From: Rhodamnia argentea
Lineage: Eukaryota > Streptophyta > Magnoliopsida > Myrtales > Myrtaceae
Reading direction: 5' to 3'
DNA length: 64,000 bases
Assembly: GCF_020921035.1 (NCBI RefSeq)
Contig: NC_063150.1
Coordinates: forward strand, 124,001-188,000
How positions within the stretch are numbered: the stretch's first letter is position 1; each line of letters opens with the position of its first letter. Of this stretch, positions 25,837-37,510 are shown piece after piece. The notes under the pieces were generated by a model, which worked only from the letters and a program-made list of their open reading frames with translations, had not been told where the DNA came from and did no database searches. The position numbers and the translations under genes are program-made.

Positions 25837-26617
25837 TGGATGCGTTTGGTAGTCGGGATAAAATTCAGGATAGGATAAAATTTATCGTATCTTGTGTTTG
25901 GTGTCTGCTTATGATATAATATACTAGGATATAAGAGGAATGTAGCCTAGATAAAACTATCCTATGAGAAGGTCGGATAAAGGTGGATATGATTTCTAAT
26001 AACCCTAATGCATAAGTTATTTTTTTTCGAATAACAGTTTTCTCAAACTAATAAAATTAAAATAGTGTTAGAATATAAACAATATTTGATTTCTTCTATA
26101 AAAATTTCAAAATAATGAAAAAATAAAAATAATTTCATTATTATTTATTCCCATTTTATTTATGTATTTGAATTTATTTCTATCTTATAATATAAACTCT
26201 GAATATATATATTTTTATATTAATTACATATTTTAGTTATTTTAGTAATTTATAATATTAGCATAATATACTAGTTAGTAAAATTTTATTTGAGAATGAT
26301 GGAAGGGAAAAAATAAATAAAAAAGAAAAGAATTAAAAAAAGAAAAGGAAAAAAATAAAAAAATTAGCAATAAAAATGAAGCATGCAAGATTGTCATGAG
26401 AGAGTCTTATCATTTTCATTTGCGCAACTTTTAGGTTCATTTATACTAATATGTCATTCATACCTAACAATAGACAAAATAGAATGTGAAAATATCCGAT
26501 TTTATTATTGCCAGTCATCGAACATGGATAGAATATAGCAAAATCCTTGGATTTTATATCATATCTTATCTAATCCTATCATGTGTAAAAATCCCAATGA
26601 CCAAACTCAGCATTTGA
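25837..26617. mobile_element. Putative AT-rich MITE
   Basis: Left end ggatgcgtttggtagtcggg followed by ataaaattcaggatagg; right end has the near complement (aatcctatcatgtg ... atcccaatgaccaaactcag). Interior over 75% A+T. Superfamily and exact ends not determined; no convincing target duplication. Confidence 0.45.
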
Positions 26618-26803
26618 GTTATATCATTAAGCCTTACGAGATTTGAAGTGGCCCCCCGCCTCCCTACGATTTCGGATTTGGGTACATGGAAGGCTCGAGA
26701 AGCTAGATTCAGCCTAGATCATTCAGGAAATAAGCTGCAAACTCATACAAGTTATGTGAGATTAATATGTATATAAGCATTGGATGGTTGGTAGAGCATC
26801 ATT

Positions 26804-26804
<1 letters not shown>

Positions 26805-26852
<48 letters not shown>
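26805..26852. repeat. (GA)n microsatellite, about 48 bp
   Basis: Stands about 300 bp before the TATA box of polygalacturonase copy 3. Confidence 0.95.
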
Positions 26853-26856
<4 letters not shown>

Positions 26857-27148
26857 AAGCAAAGGATTCGGAAGAACAAAACAAATTTGGTGGGTCAAGA
26901 GAAGCGAAGGCTGGTGACTTTTGAGGGAATGAGAATGGACCACTCCTTTCTTTCTACATTGACTTCTCACCTCCATTATTTGCTTTGTTGCAATTCGTAG
27001 TATTTTTTTGTTTATAGGCCATCATAATCCGGTCAACGGCCCATTGACATTGCAAGCAGAAAGTTCCCTGTAAAAGGGGCATTCCGGTCATTTTGGCCTT
27101 TTTGCTTTTTCCAAATTTCAATTCTGCCAAGCAAAACTCAGTTTCCCC

Positions 27149-27156
27149 TATAAGTA
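27149..27156 (+). promoter_or_regulatory. TATA-like box of polygalacturonase copy 3
   Basis: TATAAGTA where copies 1 and 2 have TATAAATA, in the same ttcccc...cccc context, 124 bp before the ATG at 27273. The A-to-G change at position six could weaken the promoter. A (CT)n run at about 27230-27256 lies in the leader. Confidence 0.65.
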
Positions 27157-27224
27157 CCCCCCACTCCACAGCCGTTCCAGCCTCACCACCACCACAACGC
27201 AACACAGCAAGAACACCCACCCTT

Positions 27225-27260
<36 letters not shown>

Positions 27261-27272
27261 AAGCCCAAGAAA

Positions 27273-29319
27273 ATGGCCGGACTCATCTTCAACGCTTGTC
27301 TGAATTATCATGCGGTGGTGGTACTCGCCTTCAGCATCTTCATGTTGTTGTCCGAATCGCCATCACTGGCAAATGCAGCTTCGATTCAGTACAACGTGGT
27401 CTCCCTCGGCGCAAAACCCGATGGCAAGATGGATTCCAGCAAGGCCTTCCAGAGCGCATGGGCGTCCGCGTGCGGGTCCACGAGGGCTGCCACCATCTAT
27501 GTGCCGCAGGGCCGGTTCTTGGTGCGGTCCGCCTCCTTTAACGGGCCATGCAAGAACTCGGCCATCACGGTGCGCATCGACGGCACGCTCGTTGCGCCTT
27601 CCGACTACAAAGTGAACGGGAATGCAGGGAACTGGATTGTGCTCAGGCACGTGACGGGGGTGTCGGTGATTGGGGGGACCCTCGACGGGCAAGGCACGGG
27701 CCTCTGGGCTTGCAAGCTCTCCGGCAAGAGCTGCCCTAGCGGGGCTACGGTACGTATACATATGCTGATGAGTGATATACACCCACAACCCAACCAGAAA
27801 CACACGCAGCAGTCTTCTTCATCTCCATTTCCCTAATTCATCCTCTTAAACTGATTTGGACTTTTGGAGTCCATTCGGCATTGTTGAACTGAGTCGGTAA
27901 ATTAAAAACAGCAGTTACATTAGCAGGGTTTTTACGTCCTTTCGCTCGGAGAAGTTGAGTACTTGGGTGGGGTGGGGTGGTTTGATCGTCTTATTTTAGT
28001 GTTTATTGCACTGCATAAAATAAAGAATCAAAGAAAAAACTATTCTAATAATGATACGTGAAAGAGGTTTTCGCTTTCATCATGGGAATGTAATTAAGCC
28101 CTTCAGCGTTTCAGTTTCGCGTTGCTTGGTTATACTAAAGTTATGCTGATCATGTCCCCGAAGGTCAACGGTTCACATTCTTGTTTAAGAAACTCAAATG
28201 GGACCCACACCTATGTGATACCCAATGCCCCTGATCATGTGAAATTTTCACCGTGATTAATAGTTGGATTATGCATTTTTTTTTTATAATGATTTGATAT
28301 GAAGAGTGTTAAGTGTTTCGTGTAACATTGTGGCTGATTAGTGTTTGGTCTTTTTGGTGTTTGTGGGTTGTAGAACTTATTAATCAGCAACTCCCGAAAC
28401 ATATTAGTGAGTGGACTCAGCTCCCTTAATAGCCAGATGTTCCACATAGTCATCAACGGTTGCCAGAATGTGAAGATGCAAGGCGTGAAGGTGTCGGCCT
28501 CTGGGACCAGCCCCAACACCGACGGCATTCATGTCGGTGCCTCCACCGGCGTCACCATCCTCAACTCCAAGATCGGAACAGGCGACGACTGCGTCTCTAT
28601 CGGCCCCGGCAGCAACAATCTCCGGATCGAAAACATCGCTTGCGGACCGGGACACGGCATCAGGTATTTAATTGGTTATTTCATATATGGATATATCTTA
28701 TGGCCCACAAAATTTGGTATTGATAATTTATTGACTTGGAGATTAATTTTTCTGTGTGTTGGGTTTTCAGCATTGGGAGTCTAGGCAAGGATCAACAAGA
28801 GGACGGCGTCCAAAATGTGACGGTTAAGACGGTCACGTTCACCGGCACGCAAAATGGAGTGAGGATCAAGTCGTGGGCAAGGCAGAGCAACAGCTTCGCC
28901 AAGAACATCCTCTTCCAGCACGCCATCATGAACAATGTCCAAAACCCGATCATCATCGATCAGAATTACTGCCCCGACTCCGGTTGCCCTAATCAGGTAA
29001 AACCTCCCTCCTTGCGAATTCCCGTCAGTGAAGTGAAATAGAATGGCAGTTCCCCGCATTTTGTTCTATTGATCAAGTTGTCATTTCTCTCTATTAATAG
29101 GCTTCGGGAGTTAGAGTGAGCGACGTGACGTACCAAGATATCCACGGGACATCGGCAACCACAGTGGCCGTGAAATTCGACTGCAGCTCAAAGTATCCGT
29201 GCACCGGAATAAGAATGCAAGACGTGAAGCTGACTTACCGGAACCAAGTGGCCACAGCATCTTGTGCCCATGCTGCTGGCACAGCTTCTGGCTTGGAACA
29301 ACCTTCCAGTTGCTTGTAG
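27273..29319 (+). CDS. Polygalacturonase (GH28), copy 3
   Basis: Secreted pectin-degrading GH28 enzyme, 403 aa. Exons 27273-27749, 28374-28663, 28771-28996, 29101-29319, the same four lengths and phases as copies 1 and 2. Signal peptide about 1-34, though the segment after it differs (SESPSLANA instead of SGSPSPATA). SPNTDG, GDD, CGPGHG and RIK motifs are intact at the same residues as in copy 1. Exon 2 opens NLLISNSRN where copy 2 has NLEISNSQN. The middle of intron 1 (about 27890-28130) does not align with the other two, so this copy is the most diverged. No disabling change seen. Confidence 0.95.
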
Positions 29320-30525
29320 TTGCCCCAACAATACAAAGCAGCGCCACCTCCAACCTCCCTCCCCCCCACAAAAAAAAAAAAAAGGGGAGAGACAGCGACT
29401 CTAATCTTAATTAGAGTTGGTATAATGAGAGAGTCATACGTACTTAATTGAGTGGATCCTAATATTTGACTGAGGACCAGAAGAAATTTTATCATAGGGG
29501 AAAAAATATCACGAAAATTTGGTGCTTGAGCCCGTGGCATGTCGTGTCGTAGCTCACATTATACCATGCTGGACTAATGGAGCCCGGCCTTGCATCTATT
29601 GGGTGTTTTATGTAATTCTCAGCCATGATTTGAATATAAGATTTTGTGTCTTGGTTTTGTTTCGACAGGAGTCCACCTTCCGCCAAGCTTTTATATATCC
29701 TTCTATTTTCGTACAAAAGAAAACCATAGTTATATGTCCATTACATTATCAATTTATAAAGTAGCCAATCAACAAAATGAAGAACCAAAGACGAGAAAAG
29801 AAAGGACAGAAAGAAAATCTTGATTATCACGGCAATTTTATCTCAGCACAAATGCAGTATATGATCTAGTAAATGTCAAAGCGGAGCATGAGATACAAGG
29901 AGAGTTGGTAACACCAGGAAGGATCTTTCATTAGCTAGCAAAACGATAGAAACAAGGACAGAAGGTGGTACCATATGATGTTGCCGTGCTGGATCGAAAA
30001 CATTATGGTCGGGCCGGATCGGTTAAGTAAAGAGCGGAGGAATACGGTAACATTGAAAATGAAGCAAGTGAAAAAGAAAAAGCAAGATAGAGAGCATCAA
30101 TGGTTGCTTCCAATAGAATTGTGAACTGGCCTCATTTTCCACATTTGTGGCATTATAAGAGCGGATCCAGACTCGGACACTTGTGAACAAAATTCGCAGT
30201 GGAGACCATTTCGATCCGGAAGACAATTTTTTTTTTTTTTTCATGATTACTACACATCTTTTCCTCGGCAAGTGACAGCATTTGCTATTCCTATGGCCAC
30301 GCAGTTTGCATCGCCACACTCTCGACTTAAAGATTGAGAGGCATGCTTGGATCGCGGTGGACGGAGAGGTGTCCCGATTCACTATAGGTGCACAGGTTCG
30401 ACTTCGTGATTTTAGAATGAGGTATGAAAAGCATCCGTTCTCGAAGTGAACATTTATGGAACTTTTGTCGAGAGATCAAAAGTTGGCTGTAAAACGCTAT
30501 TCCGACAGGACACACAGTCATGGGA
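29320..30525. other. 3' flank of polygalacturonase copy 3 plus unit-specific sequence
   Basis: 29460-29600 matches the 3' flanks of copies 1 and 2. From 29600 to the MULE the sequence has no counterpart in the other units; the open frames on either strand there show no known domain. Confidence 0.45.
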
Positions 30526-32279
30526 GGGCTTTTTTCCAAATTACGATAATTTTTTTTTACCAAAATACGCTAAAAAAAATATATTTACCAGTTTGAACAG
30601 CCGAGCGGGCCCCCGCTCGGCCCCCACACTACCGAGTGAGGCCCCCACTCAGCTCTCCAAATGCCGAGCGGGACGACCTTTTCTTTTTTTTATAACATTT
30701 ACATAATTATGAAAAAAAGTGATGAGATATATGAAAAACATGCAATTTTCATAATAGATAACAATCATTAACCGCAATTATATCTATTAACGATGTCGTC
30801 TTCCGACATGACCTCCTATTCCGTAATCAAGTTCTCTCCGGTGCTCCGCAGATTTAGTATTGTACCGATGAGGATGAGGATCCGGCTAAGTAGGATGTGT
30901 AAATAATGAAGGCATATCTTGTGAAAATATCCCATGCCCGGACCGTACATATCCTACTGTAGGAAGGCATGGATAAAAATGAGGGAAATCAGATTCATAT
31001 GAAGCAGGAAAAGTAGCTGGAGTTTGCGGCTGTGGATTGTCGGGAAATGCAAAAGTAGATCCCTTGGGAAAATAGGGCGGCAAACCGGGCGAATCCCGCA
31101 TCGAAATCCGCCTAGCCTAACCCTATAGTGAACTCCGAAGCGAAATTTATCGTATGATACTCCAAAGTATAAGGGATGATATCACATACTAGAAGAGCTC
31201 AATGAGTCCTCCAGGTTGGCTGAACAGACTTAGATGGGTCATCCTCGTGTGGCCCAACGGGTGCATCCTCATTGTTAACCGTCTCTCTTCATTCCGAGCG
31301 TATAACATTACCCTAGCTATCCTCCCCACATCTGCCCAAACTTGACGAAATGATGTGAATTTATTATATGTAAGATTTGTTCGACACCATCACCTTGGTA
31401 ATGATATCACAAACAACAAACTATAAGTAACATAGATGATTCAGGTATAAATAATAACCAAATAAATAAATCTATACTTACGAAACTGCAAAAAATAATT
31501 ACAATGAAAGTTACCTCAAACTATCAAGGGTAAGCACACGCCTAATTAAGAGCTCAAACTATCAAGAAAAAGCACCGAGTAAGGAGACCGGCCTTGCTTT
31601 TGTCTCAACTTCTGCAAAATAAAAAATTCGCAAATTAATTTAAACATGACGAAAATATTAACAATAAAATAAAAACACTAACAACCTATAATAACATCAA
31701 TAAAGGCACCCGAGGTGAGGGGGATCTCCTTCAACAAGCAAATAAGGCTGATGAACAGTAAGAGCGAGAAAAATTGAACGACAGAAATGAGAAGGCGTCC
31801 AAGGGCGTTTTGAGGCGAGATGAGGGAGGATTCTCCGAGGGAAACTTTGTGAGTTGAGTGAGGGAGAGTACGAGAGTTGAGTGAAATGAAAAAAATTTCC
31901 GAGAGTGCGAGAGGAGGGAGGGCTCTGAAAGTGCGAGAGGAGGGAGAGTTCTAAGAGTCTTCACTTCTGAGAGGAGAGCCTTCGGCTCTACTTTAAGCAA
32001 AGCCGAAGGCTTTGTAACGCTTGTGAAGGCGCTGCAATGCTTGTGAGGAGGGGGGGCCCTCCCGTTCGGCAGGTTGCAAACTGCTACACTGTGCAGCAAT
32101 TCCGCTACAGTGCAGCAGTCGCAAAGAGGGGGGGGCGAGCAGGCTCCCGCTCGCCACTCTGAATGCCGAGCGGGCTGCGGTCGGCAGCTTAAACGCCGAT
32201 CGGACCCCAAATAGTAAATATATATTTTTTAGCCTATTTTGGTAAAAAAAAATATTTATCGTAATTTGGAAAAAAGCCC
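30526..32279. mobile_element. Mutator-like element (MULE), 1754 bp, long TIRs and 9-bp TSD
   Basis: Left terminus GGGCTTTTTTCCAAATTACG and the following bases (to about 30590) are mirrored at 32215-32279, where the strand ends cgtaatttggaaaaaagccc; the inverted repeat is about 60 bp with few mismatches. Flanks GTCATGGGA (30517-30525) and GGCATGGGA (32280-32288) agree at 8 of 9 bases. Long TIR plus 9-bp duplication defines a Mutator-like element. No MURA transposase is seen. On the - strand are open frames of 71 codons (30886-31101, Pro/Phe-rich), about 55 codons near 31192-31370 containing FRQVWADVGRIARVMLYARN, and 159 codons (31731-32210). I cannot identify them; they could be captured host gene pieces or a non-transposase element gene. 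GC-rich CCGAGCGGG repeats sit just inside both ends. Confidence 0.85.
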
Positions 32280-33778
32280 GGCATGGGATGTAGTAACTGC
32301 AATCAAATAAGATGGATCTTTTCTCCTTTTTTTTTTTTCCTAGATTGCTTCTTTCAAAATGAATTTTGGCTTGCCAAATTCAGACTTTTTACCATTTTCC
32401 ATCAACCACAGTAGCTGGATCAACTAATTTTCATCGCAAAAATATTTCCTTCCAGAACTAAGGATGATTCTATATAATAAAAAAAAACACCCAAACCCTC
32501 TTGGAATATATAAAGGGTGTCACATAAATCAATACCTACGGTAAAAATGAATACGACTTGTAGTATAGTTATGAAAGGTTCAAAAACTTTGGCCTGAAAA
32601 TTAACAGATAACTTTTTGCTTTCGAATGATCAGAACAGACAGGCAGCACCTCCAACAATTATTTGCTAGGTTTCAAAGTTGATCATCAGAGGACAGTGAC
32701 TCTTTGCCCACTCTTCATATGCAAACATTGCTCGTGGTTAATTCGGAATTAGTGCCATGAGGAAATCTCGCATAGTTCTCATGAAAACATAAGAAAAGAC
32801 ATAGTTTATAACTTTTTAATTAGCTGCTCTTAATGTACAAGTTACTAGCAGTTTATCTCCTAACAAAAAGAATATAAAAAAAGTCAGCCCGATTTGATTA
32901 TACAACGTATCTCTGCACTTCCATTTGACACCTATCCTAATTCTTATCTACGAAGGAAGTAATCCACAATACCTGGATACCAAGACAAGAGACTCGACAA
33001 GGCGTATCCTAGGATATGATTGATTGGGCGGCTGGAATCTCCAAGGTTGGAAGCATCATGAACTCGAATGATTTTAAGTCACGGGTAGAGAATTTATGTC
33101 TTTTTCTTTGTTTCCTCAATCTCCCACGTATCATGCAACATACTGATCAAATCGTGGAAAACTGGGAATTGGTAGAGGAAGGTCCGCCAATCAATAATGA
33201 CAAGGCCATCTCTTTCTCCTCCTTTCCACTAATGTCTTCGTTCTTGCCTTACCTCGCACAATTAATTGCATTCGCACCAAGTCGAAACACGCACCATTAC
33301 AACAGATCTCTACCACTCAAGATCGTTCGATAAAAGTTAGTTCAACTGATCTATTAATATTGCTTCGCGAAGTGTTGTTAGCATGATAGTACTTCCGACT
33401 TGCTACAATAGAGAATTTCGGCATGTAACCATTCTTATTCGTTAAGGGATAGTACCACAAACCTGGAATACACCGGCTTATTACTCTTGTGGGGACGATC
33501 TGGACCTTCTCAATATATTTTCCAATTTCTTTCTGAGATAGTAAGACAAGAGACGTCAACTAGATAATAGTCATGCATATTATACTACAAGATAAAGTTC
33601 AAGGCCGAACTGTAATGGCATGAGTCGAGCACCAACTAGAGAGGAAGAGAGAGAGAAAGGAAAAAGAAGGGGGGGGCGGGCGGGGGGGAGTTGCAAATCC
33701 AAATCTGCCGAATCCCTCTTGTTATGATCTTCTACATCCTAGGTCTTCCCGTTCCATCAGGGATCGACAGAAGACGAC
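32280..33778. other. End of unit 3 and intergenic
   Basis: 32330-32880 is the duplicated 3' flank. 32900-33640 shows nothing I can support; a G-rich run (33671-33690) precedes the reductase pseudogene. Confidence 0.5.
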
Positions 33779-34134
33779 ATGAGCGGGATTCTGAAAGAAG
33801 ACGACATGGAGGTGAGGATGAGCGAGATGAAGCTGGAAGTTCATCAGGGATCGAAAGCCGTTTTGGTGAAGAATCTCTACCTGTCATGCGATCCCTACAT
33901 GCGAATCCTCATGAAGTCGACCGCGCAAAGAAAATACATCACTTCCTACGAACTGGGCTCCGTAAGTCTTTCTTTCACTTATTTGGTTCAGCGACAAATG
34001 CCGAAGCTTTAGATTATGGAAGGAAAAGAATGATTTCTTCATTGACAGACATTGTTAATGACAATTTGGCTGATGATGTTGGATGTATTGCAGCCTATTA
34101 CAGGGTATGGGATGGCCAAAATTGTGGTTTCTGG

Positions 34135-36965
34135 TAGGGGTGTCAAAATAAAACCGAACCGTTAACTGAACCGAACCAAAAATTTCACGCATTTCAGTTC
34201 GGTACGGTTTCGGTTTAGGTCATGAAATAAAAAATCATTCTTGTTTTTTTGTTCGGGAAACTTATGACTGATTTGGTTCGGTATACGGTTAACCGAACTA
34301 AAAAAAGTCCCATCTTCTTAAAGGCCCGTTTTATTAACTTAAGCTTTTACAATGCCTCTCTTCTTTTTTACCCCTAAAAAAAGCTCTCCCGTGAAACCCT
34401 AATCAGCCTCTCCTTTAGCATCCCGTCATTGAAGCCCCTCGAGCTCGACCTCACCATCATCAACGTCGAGCACCTCATCAAGCATGCCAACCGGAAGAAC
34501 GGCGACCTCAAGCCATACGCCATCTTCTGGATCGATCTTGATTGCCGCCTCGCCACCAAGTCCAACGATTACGGCTCAACCCGACGTATCCGCAACGAAC
34601 AGTTCACAATCCCTAGCGCCTTCTGCCACCTCGATTCCGTCCTCTCCCTCAAAGTTTTCCACTTTAAACCCTCCGAGATCGCCAAACATTTGGTTGGGTC
34701 CCTCCCGATCCACCTCAAGGACCTGCCCAACTCACAAGATAAGGACTAGATCCGAACGGACGAGCTCATCCGACTGTCCGGTCGACCTCACGGCAAGATC
34801 TAGAGCAAGCTCGATTTCGCTTTGCTTCTCCATAGCCCGTTCTTCTCGTCCCCCCTGCTAAATGGTGTTCTCCTCCTACTTGTCCGAACCTAGCGCTCGT
34901 GCTTGCTGGATTGCTATCGTTGATCTCATCCTGTTCACCGCTCCGCTCTAGGAAGTCTGCTTGGAAAAGGTAAGAGGCAACCACCTATTCTTTCTAAAAT
35001 CTTTCTATGAATGGAAGCAAAAGCAATATTTTGAGCAAAAGAAGAGGCGGCAGTAGTAACGTATTTTGGTTCTTAAACCGATTTCATGCCTTGATGTCAA
35101 ATACTTGCTGTCAAGTTTAATAACAAGTCTAATGACAAAAAAAAATTGTTACTTCAATTTAAAAAAAAATTGTTACTTCAATTTGTGTTGATGTGAAGCC
35201 AAGATCATATCACTCCATTGATTTATGCTATGTATATTTAATTTCGATTTGTTTAACCTTTCCCTCGCATCCCTCAAAAGCCTTGGTCTATTTTAAAAAT
35301 TGTTGGTTGGTGAACGTCTTAGTCTTACTGAACTACATTGTTTTCTCTCTCCATTAGATTGCATGCGATTGCTTTGGCTCCTTGCCTCGCTATCCGCTTA
35401 ATGGCCGACTCTGGATCGCTGCCGGTTGCTTCGACTCCTTCAACACAAGTTCTCATCCAAACAGAAGACACCGTGAGTCACATCTTGATAATCACATTTA
35501 TGGTCTATAGCTTTTTGTTTGTCATTTCATGCCGTGAAATGGGTATCTCTCTCTTGCTACTTCTAGTTGATTTTCTTTTGAAAAAAAAAAGGTCTTGGGG
35601 CACCTCGCTTTAAGGGTTCTATTACGGTAGAGAACCTCTTTGGGTCTTAACTATAGTAATACGAGAGAACAATAAGAAAGGAATGATAATTTATCGGTGT
35701 TTATGCTCTCTTGCGCGATGGAGATTGTTTGCTTAGCTTCCGATCAATAGAGGATTCAGCATTTGTTGTTGACATATCATATTCTTTTACGTAACTCATG
35801 CAGTTCAGATTGGTCTTCTATTTTTGGTTGATTAGTTAAGTACGTGTGTTTGATTTTCTCATAGCAAACTCCAGCTAGGAGAAGGTACATCATTGATATG
35901 GAAGTGGTCTTGGATGATTTCTACATCCTTGTACTGATTCTTCTCTACTTTTCTTGTACAAAAATAGAACTCTCTAGCATCATCTCAAAGCAGCAAGATC
36001 AAGTATAGACCACTCCAACTATCTGATGTATCGAAGACATTGAATTGGTTATCTAGGTCGCAAGTGGAAAAACTACATCCATATCTATCTATCTTCATCT
36101 TGAACATAATCTTGGCCTTTATATCCCCTGTTTGGTAACAAATACCAAAGCTTTTAACATTTACTTTGTTGCAGAGTTTGCAAATTCCTTTCTCTTTTTT
36201 TCCAATTTGTGAATGTGTCTAATTTTGTGCAACATGAGCTCCAAGGCCGAGGTGGGAGATGCTGTGAGGGAGGAGAAGAGGGAGGAGAAGTCATCGCAAA
36301 AGGCAAATGCATTCCCCGGAAAATGTCAATGTCCTCCGGAACCCATAGAAAAATGCTGTAGTTATTGCCTTTTTATCACAGTTTTAATTGGAGAGGTTGT
36401 TGTTAAGTCAGTAATTACTTTGCATGCTAAGTGGTCTTTGTACTAAATCCACCGAATTGTAGAGCATGGGATTCTAACGGGGCAAGTGACTTTGTAGTTG
36501 TACATGTACAAATGACTTGTAATAGCCCATTGTTTTCTCTTTGGGGTTCTTGCCTCTTTATTATTATATTTTTTGGGAAATATTAGTAGATAGATGGAGA
36601 CAGAGATGGAGATTCGGAATTGCAATTAGCAATTTGGATCCTTAATTGATTTCCAAGTAAAGTCAGAATTGATTCTATTTTGTTTGTCATCATTTTTGGG
36701 AGAAGAATAAGTTCCATCGATGCGACAATTACATGAAACAGGGTTATTTTCTTGTTTTAAAGGGTAAATTCCTTTTAAAAAAAAAGGGGAAAAAAACAAT
36801 TAAGAAAATCGAAAAACCGGACAGGATCGAACCGAAAATTCGGTTTGGTTCAAGACGTATTCGGTTCGAGTGATGATCTGGTTCGGTTCATCCATTGACC
36901 ATAATGGTTCGGTTCGGTTATTAAAAAAAACCGAACCGGACCGAACCGCACCGTTGACACCCCTA
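34135..36965 (+). mobile_element. hAT-type element (2831 bp) carrying captured gene sequence
   Basis: Ends TAGGGGTGTCAA ... TTGACACCCCTA are 12-bp inverted repeats, flanked by a perfect 8-bp duplication GTTTCTGG (34127-34134 and 36966-36973), the hAT hallmark. Subterminal stretches are rich in ccgaacc/ggttcgg in opposite orientation at the two ends. No transposase is seen. Interior carries a C2-domain gene fragment at 34408-34960 and exon-like GC-richer stretches at 35400-35475 and 36226-36360 separated by AT-rich sequence, like a captured, intron-bearing transcription unit. Confidence 0.88.
34408..34960 (+). pseudogene. Captured C2-domain (SRC2-like) gene fragment inside the hAT element
   Basis: Frame starting near LKPLELDLTIINVEHL reads as the N-terminal C2 domain of plant SRC2-like proteins: beta strands LELDLTII, a DLKPYAIFWIDLD segment, LSLKVFHFKPSE and LVGSLPIHLKDLP, then after an in-frame stop LIRLSGRPHGKI, the phrase that normally follows the C2 domain in this family. 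Two stop codons (near 34747 and 34801) and loss of the initiator (TTG where an ATG is expected at 34429) make it non-coding as a full protein. G+C content is well above the flanking element sequence. Known role of the family: calcium/lipid-binding, stress-linked membrane proteins. Confidence 0.75.
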
Positions 36966-36997
36966 GTTTCTGGGCACCCGGAATTCGAAGCGGGCGA

Positions 36998-37510
36998 TGT
37001 GACATCCCCGTCCCACATCGCCTAGGAGGAGAGCCTTGGGTTGGTTTATAAGGCTTGGGTGCCCTTAGACTTGCAAGACGCGTTTTCCGGGCGTTGTATG
37101 AGCGACGCTCGGAGGAACAAAACCGTGAGGACTATGTGTCCAAAGCGGACAATATCTTGCAGAGTGGCGCAGCGAAAGCGCGTGGGGCCCAAGGCTGTTA
37201 CGGTTGGTATCAGAGCCAACCTCCGACAGCATGTGGGGCCGCAACGGGCGCTCGCTGGTGCCGCCGAGGGCACGCTGGGACGCCTGTGCCGCTAAGAGGG
37301 GATTATGTGACATCCCCGTCCCACATCGCCTAGGAAGAGAGCCTTGCCTTGGTTTATAAGGCTTGGGTGCCCTTAGACTTGCAAGACGTGTTTTCCGAGC
37401 GTTGTATGGGCGACGCTCGGAGGAACAAAACCGTGAGGACTGTGTGTTCAAAGCGGACAATATCTTGCAGAGTGGCGCAGCGGAAGCACGTGGGGCCCAA
37501 GGCCGTTACA
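36998..37510 (+). mobile_element. TRIM retrotransposon, complete, 513 bp
   Basis: Two LTRs of 205 bp each (36998-37202 and 37306-37510) start TGTGACATCCCCGTCCCACA; the 3' one ends in TTACA, the 5' one in TTACG. By eye they differ at 12 positions (about 94% identical). The 103-bp internal region begins with TGGTATCAGAGCC at 37205, two bases after the LTR, which is the primer-binding site complementary to initiator methionine tRNA, and ends with a purine tract aagagggga at 37294-37302. A 5-bp duplication GGCGA flanks the element (36993-36997, 37511-37515). No coding capacity, as expected of a terminal-repeat retrotransposon in miniature. Confidence 0.95.

Larger units (their letters stand above)
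21250..32880. repeat. Segmental duplication unit 3
   Basis: Third block of the array: 21250-23630 matches 7765-10240, 23640-24700 matches the upstream parts of units 1 and 2, then the third gene, then 32330-32880 matches 14870-15420. It is enlarged by MITEs between 25020 and 26620 and by about 2.7 kb at 29600-32330 that includes a 1.75-kb MULE. Confidence 0.75.

Noticed and set aside
34373-34565. - strand frame opposite the C2 fragment
   Set aside because: Antisense shadow of GC-rich coding sequence.
34429-34749. 106-codon intact C2 protein
   Set aside because: The frame starts with TTG, not ATG, ends at a premature stop, and the following family sequence continues past it; treated as a captured fragment.
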